Source of the DNA: Streptococcus parasanguinis
GTDB taxonomy: Bacteria; Bacillota; Bacilli; Lactobacillales; Streptococcaceae
Length of the DNA: 64,000 nt
Direction: 5' to 3'
NCBI RefSeq assembly: GCF_031582885.1
Contig: NZ_CP133988.1
Span: 2,072,685-2,136,684, forward strand
The position numbers and the translations under genes are program-made. Below are positions 55,589 through 64,000 of this stretch, in pieces (within the stretch, counting starts at the first letter, position 1; every line of letters starts with the position of its first letter). The notes under the pieces were generated by a model. That model searched no databases, was not told the origin of the DNA, and was given only the letters and a program-made list of their open reading frames with translations.

Positions 55589-56821
55589 TTAACCCTCCCA
55601 ACGTTTAAAGGCCAGAACAGCATTGTGTCCTCCAAAACCAAAGGTATTTGAGATAGCGTACTGAATATCCGCTTCTTGACCTTCACCATAAACAACGTTT
55701 GCTTCGATATAGTCAGACAATTCTTTAGTACCAGCAGTTTTTGGTACAAAGCTGTGACGAATCGCTTCGATGGTAGCAATCGCTTCAACCGCACCAGCAG
55801 CACCAAGCAAGTGTCCTGTAAATGATTTCGTAGATGATACAGGAACTTCTTTACCAAGTACAGAAACAATAGCTCCGCTTTCACCTTTCTCATTGGCAGG
55901 TGTAGATGTACCATGCGCATTGACATAATCGACATCTTCAGGTTTGATACCAGCTTCATTAATAGCCAATTTAATTGCTTTAGCAGCACCTGAACCATCT
56001 GGTGTTGGTGTTGTCATATGGTAAGCATCACAGTTTGAACCGTAACCAACAATTTCAGCCAAAATATTAGCACCACGTTTTTGGGCATGTTCCAAACTTT
56101 CGATGACAAGAACCCCTGCACCTTCACCCATCACAAAACCATTACGGTCTTTGTCAAATGGGATAGATGAACGTTCTGGGTCTTCTGTTGTTGAAAGGGC
56201 CGTAAGAGCATTGAAACCACCGATACCAATCTTAGTAATCGAAGCTTCAGCACCACCTGCCAAAACAACATCATGCATACCAAATTTAATTTCACGGAAA
56301 GCTTCACCAATGGCATCGTTGGCAGAAGCACAAGCTGTTGTCACGGATTTACATACCCCTTGAGCCCCAATCTTAAGTGCGATGTTTCCAGCCCCCATGT
56401 TTGAAAGAGCTTTTGGAATAAACATTGGTTGGATTCTCTTCATCCCACGTTCATGCATCCGGATAATTTGATCTTCCAATTCTTGCAAACCACCGATACC
56501 AGATGATACAATCACACCAACACGATCGCGATCTTCTTCTTCCATGTTCAAGCCTGAATTTTCAATAGCTTCCATTGCAGCATAGATTGCATACAATGAG
56601 TAAGTATCCATACGATTTTGATCTTTTTTTACGAAATATTTATCGAATGGGAAATCTTGAATTTCACCAGCATTAAAGACTGGAATTTCAGAAGCATCAA
56701 ATTTTGTAATGGGCTTGATTCCAATTTTTCCTTCATGAAGGCTATTCCAGAACTCCTCTGGTGTATTTCCGATTGGTGAGGTTACACCGTAACCTGTAAC
56801 AACAACACGATTTGTAGACAT
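55589..56821 (-). CDS. fabF: 3-oxoacyl-ACP synthase II
   Basis: Condensing enzyme for elongation, 410 residues. The catalytic Cys lies in TTACASANDAIGEA (about residue 163), the two His in NAHGTSTPANEKGE and KSFTGHLLGAAGA. The only elongation condensing enzyme in the cluster, so it must also handle the unsaturated branch made by FabM. Confidence 0.97.
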   Translation of the reverse strand: MSTNRVVVTGYGVTSPIGNTPEEFWNSLHEGKIGIKPITKFDASEIPVFNAGEIQDFPFDKYFVKKDQNRMDTYSLYAIYAAMEAIENSGLNMEEEDRDRVGVIVSSGIGGLQELEDQIIRMHERGMKRIQPMFIPKALSNMGAGNIALKIGAQGVCKSVTTACASANDAIGEAFREIKFGMHDVVLAGGAEASITKIGIGGFNALTALSTTEDPERSSIPFDKDRNGFVMGEGAGVLVIESLEHAQKRGANILAEIVGYGSNCDAYHMTTPTPDGSGAAKAIKLAINEAGIKPEDVDYVNAHGTSTPANEKGESGAIVSVLGKEVPVSSTKSFTGHLLGAAGAVEAIATIEAIRHSFVPKTAGTKELSDYIEANVVYGEGQEADIQYAISNTFGFGGHNAVLAFKRWEG

Positions 56822-56882
56822 ATATATTCTCCTTTTGTCGGATGGATATTTAAGTAAGTGATTTTCGATCAGTGAGCATTCA

Positions 56883-57617
56883 TTATTGCATAGTCATGCC
56901 GCCATCAATGGCAATTGTTTGACCAGTTAAATATTCTTGACCTGCTAAGAAAGCCGCAACTTCTGCCACTTCTTCAGCTTGACCAATTCGTTTCATTGGC
57001 ACTTGAGCTAGCATGGCATCTTTCATTTTCTCTGGAATAGCATCAGTCATATCTGATTCAATGAAACCAGGTGCAATGGCATTCACACGAACGCCACGAG
57101 CCGCAACTTCACGCGCTACTGATTTAGTGAAACCAATCAAACCAGCTTTTGAAGCCGCATAGTTAGCTTGACCGATATTCCCCATTAGACCAACAACAGA
57201 GGACATGTTGATAATGGCCCCTTGACGAGCTTTAGACATCGGTTTTAAGACAGCTTGAGTCATATTAAAGGCACCTGTCAAGTTGATTTTCAAGACCCGT
57301 TCAAAATCTTCTTCAGTCATTTTCAACATCAACTTGTCGTTTGTGATGCCAGCGTTATTGACCAAAACATCAACACTTCCAAGCTTTTCAATTGCTTCAG
57401 CCACCATACGTTGCGCATCTTCGCCATTAGAAATATCCCCAGAAATACCAACAACAGTCACACCATAGTCAGCAAACTGTGCAAGCAAGTCCTCAGAAAT
57501 TTCAGAACGTCCATTTAGGACAACATTGGCACCGAGACTCGCAAATTTATGAGCCACAGCCAATCCAATTCCGCGTGTTGAACCTGTTACAAAAACATTT
57601 TTATTTTTAAGTTCCAT
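56883..57617 (-). CDS. fabG: 3-oxoacyl-ACP reductase
   Basis: NADPH-dependent short-chain dehydrogenase, 244 residues. Cofactor motif TGSTRGIG, NNAGITND, catalytic Ser in NMSSVVG and YAASK. Twelve bases after fabD. Confidence 0.97.
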   Translation of the reverse strand: MELKNKNVFVTGSTRGIGLAVAHKFASLGANVVLNGRSEISEDLLAQFADYGVTVVGISGDISNGEDAQRMVAEAIEKLGSVDVLVNNAGITNDKLMLKMTEEDFERVLKINLTGAFNMTQAVLKPMSKARQGAIINMSSVVGLMGNIGQANYAASKAGLIGFTKSVAREVAARGVRVNAIAPGFIESDMTDAIPEKMKDAMLAQVPMKRIGQAEEVAEVAAFLAGQEYLTGQTIAIDGGMTMQ

Positions 57618-57629
57618 CTTTACCTCGTT

Positions 57630-58550
57630 TTAAGCATTCAGAAGTGCATCTAGACTAGCCTGATCTTCGACGTTATGAGTTGGAAGAGTTTTATCAATTT
57701 TCTTCAAGAATCCTGACAAGACTTTTCCAGGTCCAATTTCGATGACCTCATCTACACCAAATTCTTGAATCGTAGCAATTGAATCATAGAAACGAACCGG
57801 TTCTTTTACTTGACGGGCCAAAAGTGCTTTCACATCTTCTGACTTCATGATAGTAGCTTCTGTATTCCCAACTAAAGGAAGATCAAAATCATTAAATGAT
57901 ACTTTTTCTAGTTCAGCCGCCAATTTTTGACTAGCAGATTCCAGTAAGGCTGTGTGGAATGGACCTGACACATTCAAAGGGATCAAGCGTTTGGCACCTG
58001 CTTCCTGCAATAGTTCCACAGCATAGTCCACAGCCGCAACCTCACCACCAATCACAATTTGTGCTGGCGTATTGTAGTTAGCTGGTGTTACTACACCCTT
58101 TTCGGATGCTTGTTGACAAATCTCCTCGATCAAACTTGGGTCTGTATTCATAACAGCAACCATTTTCCCACTTCCAGCGGGAGCTGCCGTTTCCATGAAT
58201 TCACCTCGTTTCGCAACCAAAGCTACTGCATCTTCAAACGAAAGAGCTCCAGCCGCAACCAGGGCAGAATATTCCCCCAAAGAGAGACCGGCAACAATAT
58301 CAGGAGTGATACCATTTTCTACTAAGAGACGATAAATGGCTACTGACGTTGTCAAAATAGCTGGTTGAGTATAGCGTGTCTGATTCAGTTTTTCTTCGTT
58401 AGAATCAATCAATTCACGCAAATCATAGCCTAGAATACGACTAGCCGTATCAAATGTCTCTTTAACAACGGGATAAGCCGCATACAAATCGCTCGCCATG
58501 CCCAATTTCTGAGCCCCTTGACCAGCAAATAAGAACGCACGTTTTGTCAC
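57630..58550 (-). CDS. fabD: Malonyl-CoA-ACP transacylase
   Basis: Loads malonyl groups on ACP, 306 residues. FAGQGAQKLGM start, nucleophile Ser in GLSLGEYSALV, His in SGPFHTALL, and Gln/Arg positions in between are intact. Confidence 0.97.
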   Translation of the reverse strand: MTKRAFLFAGQGAQKLGMASDLYAAYPVVKETFDTASRILGYDLRELIDSNEEKLNQTRYTQPAILTTSVAIYRLLVENGITPDIVAGLSLGEYSALVAAGALSFEDAVALVAKRGEFMETAAPAGSGKMVAVMNTDPSLIEEICQQASEKGVVTPANYNTPAQIVIGGEVAAVDYAVELLQEAGAKRLIPLNVSGPFHTALLESASQKLAAELEKVSFNDFDLPLVGNTEATIMKSEDVKALLARQVKEPVRFYDSIATIQEFGVDEVIEIGPGKVLSGFLKKIDKTLPTHNVEDQASLDALLNA

Positions 58551-58572
58551 TATCCTAATCCTTTCGACGTTT

Positions 58573-59538
58573 TTAGACGTTTACATCTGCCCAACGAGCA
58601 GCTTCTTCTTTAATCACCTTGGCAGCACCTGTGTAAAGGTCTTCCAAGATTTCTGCACATGTTTCTTCTTTACGAACAAGACCTGCAATTTGTCCAGCCA
58701 TAACTGAACCATATTCCACATCTCCATCAACAACAGCGTTACGAAGGGCACCTGCACCAAGCTCTTCAATTTCCTCTTGAGTCTTCTTACCAGCCAAGAA
58801 ATCTTTTTCAGCTTGGTTATATTCTGTAGCCAATTTATTCTTAATCGCACGAACTGGGTGTCCAACAACTGAGGCTGAAATAACAGTATCAATATCTTTA
58901 GCCTTCAAAATCTTATCTTTGAAGTTTTGGTGTGCATTAGATTCCTTAGCAACAGCGAAACGAGTACCAACCTGAACAGCTTCTGCTCCAAGCATAAGAA
59001 CAGCAGCCATACCACGTCCATCTGCAACACCACCAGCACCAATAACTGGGATAGATACCGCATCCGCAACCTGGCGAACAAGTGCCATGGTTGTCAATTT
59101 ACCAATGTGACCACCAGCTTCCATACCTTCTGCGACAACAGCATCAGCTCCAAGTTTTTCCATACGTTTAGCAAGTGCTACCGATGGAATAACTGGGATT
59201 ACTGTAATTCCAGCTTCGTGGAAACGCTCCATATATTTACCTGGGTTTCCGGCACCTGTTGTAACAACCTTAACACCCTCTTCGATAACGAGGTCGACGA
59301 TGTCATCTGCAAATGGTGACAAAAGCATGATATTAACACCGAATGGTTTGTCAGTGATTTGTTTTACTCTATCAATATTAGCTTTTACCACTTCTTTAGG
59401 GGCATTACCACCACCAATAATTCCGAGTCCACCAGCATTTGAAACGGCTCCAGCCAAGTCTCCATCAGCAACCCAGGCCATACCACCTTGGAAGATTGGA
59501 TATTTAATATTCAATAGTTCAGTAATTCGTGTTTGCAT
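58573..59538 (-). CDS. fabK: Enoyl-ACP reductase II (FMN-dependent)
   Basis: Last reduction of the elongation cycle, using FMN and NAD(P)H; the streptococcal replacement of FabI, and insensitive to triclosan. 321 residues, TIM barrel of the 2-nitropropane dioxygenase group: YPIFQGGMAWVADGDLAGAVSNAGGLG, VVAEGMEAGGHIG, and IGAGGVADGRG. Starts at MQTRITELL with AGGTAGG upstream. A FabT palindrome lies before it. Confidence 0.96.
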   Translation of the reverse strand: MQTRITELLNIKYPIFQGGMAWVADGDLAGAVSNAGGLGIIGGGNAPKEVVKANIDRVKQITDKPFGVNIMLLSPFADDIVDLVIEEGVKVVTTGAGNPGKYMERFHEAGITVIPVIPSVALAKRMEKLGADAVVAEGMEAGGHIGKLTTMALVRQVADAVSIPVIGAGGVADGRGMAAVLMLGAEAVQVGTRFAVAKESNAHQNFKDKILKAKDIDTVISASVVGHPVRAIKNKLATEYNQAEKDFLAGKKTQEEIEELGAGALRNAVVDGDVEYGSVMAGQIAGLVRKEETCAEILEDLYTGAAKVIKEEAARWADVNV

Positions 59539-59592
59539 TATACCTACCTCTTTTTTCACTTAAGTAATAGTTTGAGTTTAAAAGATTGTTTC

Positions 59593-59605
59593 TTTGAGCC
59601 TCAAA
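59593..59605. promoter_or_regulatory. FabT binding palindrome upstream of fabK
   Basis: TTTGA-GCC-TCAAA, the same arms and spacer length as the site at the fabT promoter. Set inside a larger inverted repeat (TAATAGTTTGAG at 59573 region with CTCAAACTATTA ending near 59612). Confidence 0.72.
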
Positions 59606-59620
59606 CTATTACCTAAATAA

Positions 59621-59645
59621 GAGAGAATATCTTTCGATACTCTCA
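59621..59645 (-). terminator. Hairpin after acpP
   Basis: GAGAGTATC-GAAA-GATATTCTC stem with a poor U-run (TCTTATTT) on the minus strand. Partial termination could give the extra acpP transcript often needed, since ACP is made in excess. Confidence 0.55.
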
Positions 59646-59652
59646 TCTATCA

Positions 59653-59877
59653 TTATTTTGTTTTTTCTTCTACGTAAGCGACAAGGTCACCAACTGTAGA
59701 CAATCCTTCTTCAGTTTCGATTTGGATGTCAAAAGCATCTTCAATTTCAGAGATAACTTGGAACAAATCCAATGAATCTGCTTCTAAATCTTCGAATGTA
59801 GATTCAAGAGTTACTTCTGATGGTTCTTTACCAAGTTCTTCAACGATAATTTCTTGTACTTTTTCAAATACTGCCAT
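59653..59877 (-). CDS. acpP: Acyl carrier protein
   Basis: 74 residues, very acidic. The phosphopantetheine site is Ser35 in [11 protein letters not shown]. Lies between fabH and fabK; strong AGGAGG ribosome site. Confidence 0.96.
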   Translation of the reverse strand: MAVFEKVQEIIVEELGKEPSEVTLESTFEDLEADSLDLFQVISEIEDAFDIQIETEEGLSTVGDLVAYVEEKTK

Positions 59878-59935
59878 GATAGGCCTCCTTAAAAAATAAT
59901 ATATAAATTTTTAAAATGTGTTTCCACATGTTTAA

Positions 59936-60910
59936 CTAGATTGTAACAAGAAGTGTGCCCCATGTCAAACCTCCACCGAATCCTGTTAGAAGAATTTTTT
60001 GACTTCCATCCATCTTGATTCGATGATTCTCGACACACTCCGATAATAGAATGGGGATACTAGCAGCACTAGTGTTCCCATATTCCATCATATTTGCTGG
60101 GATTTTCTCTCTAGAGACACCCAGTTTTTTTGACATCTTATCTAACATACGGTCATTCGCCTGGTGTAACAGAAAATAGTCAATCTCTTCTGCTTCCATA
60201 GAGGCGTCTGCTATAATTTTTTGAATACTTTTCGTGACATCACGAATGGCAAAATCAAAAACTGCCCGTCCATCCATTGTCAGATATCTTCGATCAGAAA
60301 CGTCATCTGAATAAGGGGAAGACAGCCCCAAATAGCAAGACTCAAGACTAGCACCTCGGCTACCATCTGTAAAAAGATTCTCAGCCAAAAACGATTTTTG
60401 ATCGCTTGCTTCAAGCAAGACACCACCAGCTCCATCTCCAAAAAGGACTGAAGTGGAACGGTCTGACCAGTCTAATACTTTTGAAAGCGTCTCACTACCG
60501 ATCACAATTCCTCGCCGGTACATACCTGAAGAAATGTATTTTTCAGCAGTGGCTAATGCAAATACAAATCCGCTACATGCTGCAGTCAGATCAAAGGCAA
60601 AAGCTCGAGAAGCTCCAATATTAGCTTGTACCCGGGCTGCAGTTGATGGCATTAAGCTGTCTGGAGTAATCGTAGCAACAACGATGAAATCAATTTCCTC
60701 AGCATCTAAGTTTGCTTTTGCTAATAATCTTTGTGCAACAATTGTTGCTAGATCACTTGTCGTCTCATCTTTTGAAATGTGACGCCGAAAGATACCTGTC
60801 CGACTACTGATCCATTCATCACTTGTATCCATGATCTCAGCCAAATCATCATTTGATACGACTTGGTCAGGTGCATAATGAGCAACTTGACTAATTTTAG
60901 CAAAGACCAT
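59936..60910 (-). CDS. fabH: 3-oxoacyl-ACP synthase III
   Basis: Starts fatty acid synthesis by condensing acetyl-CoA with malonyl-ACP. 324 residues. Catalytic Cys112 in [12 protein letters not shown], His in [11 protein letters not shown], Asn in GNTSAAS. Its ATG overlaps the fabT stop by one base. Confidence 0.97.
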   Translation of the reverse strand: MVFAKISQVAHYAPDQVVSNDDLAEIMDTSDEWISSRTGIFRRHISKDETTSDLATIVAQRLLAKANLDAEEIDFIVVATITPDSLMPSTAARVQANIGASRAFAFDLTAACSGFVFALATAEKYISSGMYRRGIVIGSETLSKVLDWSDRSTSVLFGDGAGGVLLEASDQKSFLAENLFTDGSRGASLESCYLGLSSPYSDDVSDRRYLTMDGRAVFDFAIRDVTKSIQKIIADASMEAEEIDYFLLHQANDRMLDKMSKKLGVSREKIPANMMEYGNTSAASIPILLSECVENHRIKMDGSQKILLTGFGGGLTWGTLLVTI

Positions 60911-61344
60911 TATTTAATTTCCTCCAAGAAACGATACAGATTTTGCAATCCTTTTTGCATCACTTTCTTCTCTTCGGGACTCATATCTCCAATAATCTGG
61001 TTGACCATCCGTTTATGGAATTGCTGATGAAGACGATAAAGTAGACGACCGTTCTTCGTTAAACTCAAGTGTACAACCCGGCGATCAACTTCCGATCTTC
61101 TTCTTTCGATATACCCTTTGCGCTCAAGATTATTCAAACTTGTCGTGACAGTCCCCAAAGTCACCATCAACTCCCGTGAAATATCACTCGGGGTTGCATT
61201 CGGTGTCGAACCAATCACATCGATCGTATGCATTTCTTTAATAGAAACATCTTTGAATCGACTTGCTCTTAGACTCGACTCCTCAATAACCAAAACATTA
61301 TTAAAGATGGATGTTAAATAGTCGTTAACTAATTGGTAATTCAA
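60910..61344 (-). CDS. fabT: Fatty acid synthesis regulator FabT (MarR family), TTG start
   Basis: MarR-type winged-helix repressor of the fab genes; binding is enhanced by acyl-ACP in pneumococcus. 144 residues: helices at both ends for the dimer, the DNA helix in [44 protein letters not shown]. The start is TTG: AGGAGG lies seven bases before it, and the protein then begins (M)[15 protein letters not shown], colinear with pneumococcal FabT. An in-frame ATG 11 codons upstream lies in the operator region. Confidence 0.93.
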   Translation of the reverse strand: MNYQLVNDYLTSIFNNVLVIEESSLRASRFKDVSIKEMHTIDVIGSTPNATPSDISRELMVTLGTVTTSLNNLERKGYIERRRSEVDRRVVHLSLTKNGRLLYRLHQQFHKRMVNQIIGDMSPEEKKVMQKGLQNLYRFLEEIK

Positions 61345-61365
61345 AACTCCACCTCCTAATTTTAC

Positions 61366-61406
61366 TTTGATAGTCAAATTTTATCAAAAATGAAAATAAT
61401 TTGCAA
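61366..61406 (-). promoter_or_regulatory. fabT promoter with FabT operator
   Basis: TTGCAA, 17 bp, TAAAAT on the minus strand. The palindrome TTTGA-CTA-TCAAA (61366-61378) starts at the last base of the -10 box and covers the start point, so FabT binding would block its own transcription. Confidence 0.85.
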
Positions 61407-61440
61407 GCATTTTTTCACAAAACATAGAAAAATTACAAAT

Positions 61441-62229
61441 TTATTTTCCTTTAAATTGTGGCCGACGTTTCTCAGAGTAGGCAATAACCCCTTCCTTGAA
61501 ATCTTCTGTAAATGCTAGTTTCTTTTGCAAATCCAATTCAAGACCCGCATATTGGTCCCATTCTTTCAAGAATGCTTCCCAAACCATTTCTTTCATGGCA
61601 GCATAAGAATTTGAAGATCCTCTTCTTAATTTTTTAAGCAATTGCTCAACTGTTTTATCGAGTCTTTCAGATTCACAAACACGATAAGCTAGGCCATAAT
61701 CAAATGCCTTTTCAGCAGTCAAGGCTTCACCCGTCATTACTAAATGAGTAGCCCGAGACATGCCAATGGCTTTTCCTAACAAGAATAAGCCACCCGCATC
61801 CGGTGCTAAACCAACCCCAACAAAGGCTTGGATAAATTTAGTCCGATCACTAATAATACAAAAATCAACAGCTACTGCAATGTTAGCAGCTGCTCCAGCA
61901 ACCGCTCCATCTGCCACCATAATAACCGGTTTTGGCAATTGCTTGATTTTCTTTGAAATCGTATTAACTAATTCGGCAATTAAAACAAGAGACTCGATGT
62001 CATCCGCATCGACTGCGCGTTTCATTTCGCTCAAATCTCCACCAACTGAAAAGATTTTCCCTTCTGCTGATAGAATAATGAATTTTACTTCCTCATTTTT
62101 TTCTGCATCTTCCAGGGCAGCTAAAATTTCCTGACACATTGGAATGTTAAAACCATTGGATACTTCAGGACGATTTAAAGAGATTGTCGCGAGGTCGTTT
62201 TCGACAGAATACAAAATTGTTTCAAACAT
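61441..62229 (-). CDS. fabM: Trans-2-decenoyl-ACP isomerase
   Basis: Crotonase-fold isomerase that turns trans-2- into cis-3-decenoyl-ACP, the branch point to unsaturated fatty acids in streptococci. 262 residues. [33 protein letters not shown] and [13 protein letters not shown] form the oxyanion and active-site region. Starts at MFETILYSV with AAAGGAG upstream. First gene of the cluster. Crotonase paralogues can be confused, but position fixes this one. Confidence 0.94.
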   Translation of the reverse strand: MFETILYSVENDLATISLNRPEVSNGFNIPMCQEILAALEDAEKNEEVKFIILSAEGKIFSVGGDLSEMKRAVDADDIESLVLIAELVNTISKKIKQLPKPVIMVADGAVAGAAANIAVAVDFCIISDRTKFIQAFVGVGLAPDAGGLFLLGKAIGMSRATHLVMTGEALTAEKAFDYGLAYRVCESERLDKTVEQLLKKLRRGSSNSYAAMKEMVWEAFLKEWDQYAGLELDLQKKLAFTEDFKEGVIAYSEKRRPQFKGK

Positions 62230-62260
62230 CACTGACTCCTTTTGTTTAAATATAAAATAT

Positions 62261-62273
62261 TTTGATATTAAAA
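62261..62273. promoter_or_regulatory. Imperfect FabT-like box in the fabM leader
   Basis: TTTGA-TAT-TAAAA: one mismatch from the TTTGA-N3-TCAAA pattern at fabT and fabK, placed at about the start point of the fabM transcript. AT-rich surroundings make chance plausible. Confidence 0.35.
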
Positions 62274-62280
62274 CTTTTGA

Positions 62281-62289
62281 ATTATAACA
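62281..62289 (-). promoter_or_regulatory. Extended -10 promoter of fabM
   Basis: TGTTATAAT on the minus strand, 50 bp upstream of the fabM ATG; no good -35. Confidence 0.6.
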
Positions 62290-62333
62290 TATCATACCAC
62301 AAAAAAGTAAAATAGTAAAATATATCTATAACA

Positions 62334-62350
62334 TGTAACAAAATTGTAAA
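62334..62350 (+). promoter_or_regulatory. WalR/VicR-type direct repeat between fabM and lysC
   Basis: TGTAAC-AAAAT-TGTAAA matches TGTWAH-N5-TGTWAH exactly. It is about 50 bp upstream of the fabM -10 box. VicR has been linked to fatty acid gene expression in pneumococcus. Confidence 0.6.
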
Positions 62351-62414
62351 ATTTGAATAATTACAATTTCTCCCCTTTACAGAATCAATTATTTTTGCCC
62401 TATCTGTAAATACA

Positions 62415-62443
62415 TTGTATCAATAACTGAACTTTGGTATAAT
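62415..62443 (+). promoter_or_regulatory. Promoter of lysC
   Basis: TTGTAT, 17 bp, TATAAT. An imperfect VicR-type repeat (TGTAAA-N5-TGTATC, 62405-62421) overlaps the -35 box. The short leader leaves no room for a lysine riboswitch. Confidence 0.72.
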
Positions 62444-62471
62444 GTATTAATGAAACTATTAAGGAGAAAAT

Positions 62472-63827
62472 ATGAAAGTAACTAAATTCGGTGGAAGTTC
62501 TCTAGCATCAGCTTCTCAATTAAAAAAAGTACTTGATATCATTAAAGATGATCCAGAAAGAAGATTTGTAGTTGTATCAGCTCCAGGCAAACGCAACGCT
62601 GAAGATACAAAAGTAACAGATGCTCTGATCCGGTATTATAAAGAATTTACTTCAGATAAGGATGTCACACAAACACAACAGTGGATTATTGAACGCTATC
62701 GTGCCATTACAGAAGAATTGGGTCTCAAAGATTCCATTATTCAAGAAATTGCTGAAGATATCTATGATTTAACAAATTTACCTAAAAAAGGGAATCCATT
62801 CACATACGATGCATTCCTAGCAGCAGGCGAAAATAACAATGCTAAACTCATTGCTGCTTATTTCAATCAAAATGGATTAGAAGCAAGATATATCCATCCA
62901 AAAGAAGCAGGAATTACGGTCACTGCTGAACCTTCCAACGCTCGTATTTTACCATCTAGTTACGATAAAATTGAAGAACTAAAAGATTCAAGTGAAGTGA
63001 TTGTCATTCCAGGTTTCTTTGGTGTTACTCAGGATGGCGACATTTGTACATTTTCTCGTGGAGGATCTGATATTACAGGATCAATCATTGCAGCAGGTGT
63101 AAAAGCAGACTTATACGAAAACTTTACAGATGTAAATGGTATTTTTGCGGCACATCCAGGTATCATTAAACACCCACATTCTATTCCTGAATTAACCTAC
63201 AAAGAAATGCGTGAATTGGCCTATGCTGGTTTTTCAGTCTTGCATGATGAAGCACTCGTTCCAGCATACAGAGGTAAAATTCCATTAGTCATTAAAAATA
63301 CTAATAATCCAGACCACCCTGGAACCCGCATTGTTTTGGAACATTCAAATGATCATGTGACTGTTGTAGGAATTGCAGGTGATTCAGGATTCGTTAGTAT
63401 TAACACTACAAAATACCTTATGAACCGTGAAGTCGGTTTTGGTCGAAAAGTCCTTCAAATTTTAGAAGATCTCAATATCAGTTGGGAACATATGCCAACA
63501 GGAATCGATGACTTGTCCATCATTTTGCGTTCTCGTGAACTGACTCCAATCAAAGAACAAGAAATTTTAAAACAATTAACGCAAAAGCTCGAAGTTGACA
63601 CAGCCGAAATTGAACATGATCTTTCCATCATTATGATTGTTGGTGAGAAAATGAAGAGTCAGGTAGGGGTTACTGCCACTGCAGCCAAAGCACTATCAGA
63701 GAATGAAGTGAATATTCAAATGATCTCGCAAGGTTCTAGTGAAGTTTCCATCATGTTTGTTGTAAGTAAAGATCAAGAAGAAAAAGCAATTAAAGCCTTA
63801 TATCAAGCATTTTTCCCAAATAACTAA
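62472..63827 (+). CDS. lysC: Aspartate kinase
   Basis: Phosphorylates aspartate, the first step to Lys, Met, Thr and diaminopimelate. 451 residues: kinase domain with KFGGSSLASASQL at the start, GRGGSDITGSIIAAG-type motif SRGGSDITGSIIAAGVKAD, and YAGFSVLHDEA; two C-terminal ACT domains (ITSVGIAG-like VTVVGIAGDSGFVSI and VGVTATAAKALSENEVNIQMISQGSSEVSIMFVV) for feedback control. It stands alone, divergent from fabM. Confidence 0.95.
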   Translation: MKVTKFGGSSLASASQLKKVLDIIKDDPERRFVVVSAPGKRNAEDTKVTDALIRYYKEFTSDKDVTQTQQWIIERYRAITEELGLKDSIIQEIAEDIYDLTNLPKKGNPFTYDAFLAAGENNNAKLIAAYFNQNGLEARYIHPKEAGITVTAEPSNARILPSSYDKIEELKDSSEVIVIPGFFGVTQDGDICTFSRGGSDITGSIIAAGVKADLYENFTDVNGIFAAHPGIIKHPHSIPELTYKEMRELAYAGFSVLHDEALVPAYRGKIPLVIKNTNNPDHPGTRIVLEHSNDHVTVVGIAGDSGFVSINTTKYLMNREVGFGRKVLQILEDLNISWEHMPTGIDDLSIILRSRELTPIKEQEILKQLTQKLEVDTAEIEHDLSIIMIVGEKMKSQVGVTATAAKALSENEVNIQMISQGSSEVSIMFVVSKDQEEKAIKALYQAFFPNN

Positions 63828-63834
63828 ATAGAGA

Positions 63835-63864
63835 AAAGCTCCGTTAACTAAACGGAGCTTTAAT
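63835..63864 (+). terminator. Terminator of lysC
   Basis: AAAGCTCCGTT/AACGGAGCTTT stem with a five-base loop; the T-run is short. Confidence 0.8.
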
Positions 63865-63882
63865 TAACATTAAAATGAAAAG

Positions 63883-63913
63883 TAAAAAAGAGATCAATTA
63901 CTTGATCTCTTTT
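63883..63913 (-). terminator. Terminator of the tRNA-Asn transcript
   Basis: AAAAGAGATCAA/TTGATCTCTTTT stem with a four-base loop and TTTTTT on the minus strand, nine bases past the tRNA 3' end. Confidence 0.88.
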
Positions 63914-63921
63914 ATTCTATA

Positions 63922-63995
63922 CTCCGCCAGTAGGACTCGAACCTACGACATCATGATTAACAGTCATGCGCTACTACCAACTGAGCTATGGCGGA
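63922..63995 (-). tRNA. tRNA-Asn (anticodon GTT)
   Basis: A 74-base cloverleaf on the minus strand. Acceptor TCCGCCA pairs with TGGCGGA, discriminator G; D-loop GCTCAGTTGGTAGTAGC; anticodon stem CATGA/TCATG around CTGTTAA, so anticodon GTT; T-loop GTTCGAGTC. CCA is not encoded. The window ends five bases beyond its 5' end, so it may belong to a longer tRNA transcript. Confidence 0.96.
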
Positions 63996-64000
63996 ATCAA

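Noticed and set aside
62444..62471. Lysine riboswitch ahead of lysC
   Set aside because: Only about 20 bases separate the predicted start point from the ATG, far too little for the aptamer.

Overview
The window is chromosomal DNA of a low-GC Gram-positive coccus, almost certainly an oral Streptococcus of the mitis/sanguinis type (S. parasanguinis-like is my best guess; the species is not proven by the sequence). The evidence is the canonical streptococcal gene orders: rsmH-ftsL-pbpX-mraY, rimP-nusA-ylxR-ylxQ-infB-rbfA, the 13-gene fatty acid cluster fabM to accA with FabK as enoyl reductase and FabT as regulator, manLMN next to adhP, and ecsAB-ccrZ-trmB. Intergenic repeats that I associate with oral streptococci are also present. 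There is no phage, insertion sequence, plasmid module or CRISPR array; the window is almost wholly core genome.

Layout. 1-15.5 kb: the end of pbp1A, then on the minus strand pepC, a GNAT acetyltransferase, pncB-nadE (NAD salvage), trxB, a small DUF4059 membrane protein, a polar amino acid ABC importer (ATPase and permease, no binding-protein gene here), a DEAD-box helicase and the division/wall cluster. 15.6-21.6 kb: a 59-residue membrane protein gene that looks leaderless, an amino acid permease, DUF896, and glyQ-glyS behind a glycine T-box. 21.6-30.5 kb: a 1472-residue YSIRK-type subtilisin-like surface protease without LPXTG anchor, an aldo/keto reductase, nagA and a Na/Pi cotransporter. 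30.9-36.4 kb: the nusA-infB operon. 36.4-45.2 kb: trmB, ccrZ, ecsBA, divergent HIT gene, lytR-GNAT-tsaE, NCS2 purine permease, Cof-type phosphatase. 45.4-51.5 kb (plus strand): adhP, mannose PTS manLMN, manO, serS behind a T-box. 51.6-62.2 kb (minus): the complete type II fatty acid synthesis cluster. The window ends with lysC (plus) and tRNA-Asn (minus).

How it fits together. The genes cover wall synthesis and division (PBP1a, PBP2x, FtsL, MraY, LytR, CcrZ), membrane lipid synthesis, sugar uptake (ManLMN, NagA, under CcpA-type cre sites) and translation (GlyRS, SerRS, IF-2, NusA, RimP, RbfA). Regulatory sites can be read directly: two T-boxes; cre sites at nagA, adhP and manL; a perfect CiaR-type repeat at the start of the manLMN transcript; WalR/VicR-type repeats upstream of the surface protease and between fabM and lysC; and FabT palindromes at fabT and fabK.

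The least explained part is between genes. Two distant intergenic spacers (glyQ/glyS, and rbfA/Na-Pi transporter) carry the same RNA-like architecture: a closing stem around three hairpins, with a conserved apical loop able to pair with the 3' tail, and stems that differ in sequence but keep pairing. Other spacers carry a second repeat family (16.0 kb, with a relative at 3.95 kb). A third, branched element lies between the glyQ T-box terminator and the glyQ start codon.
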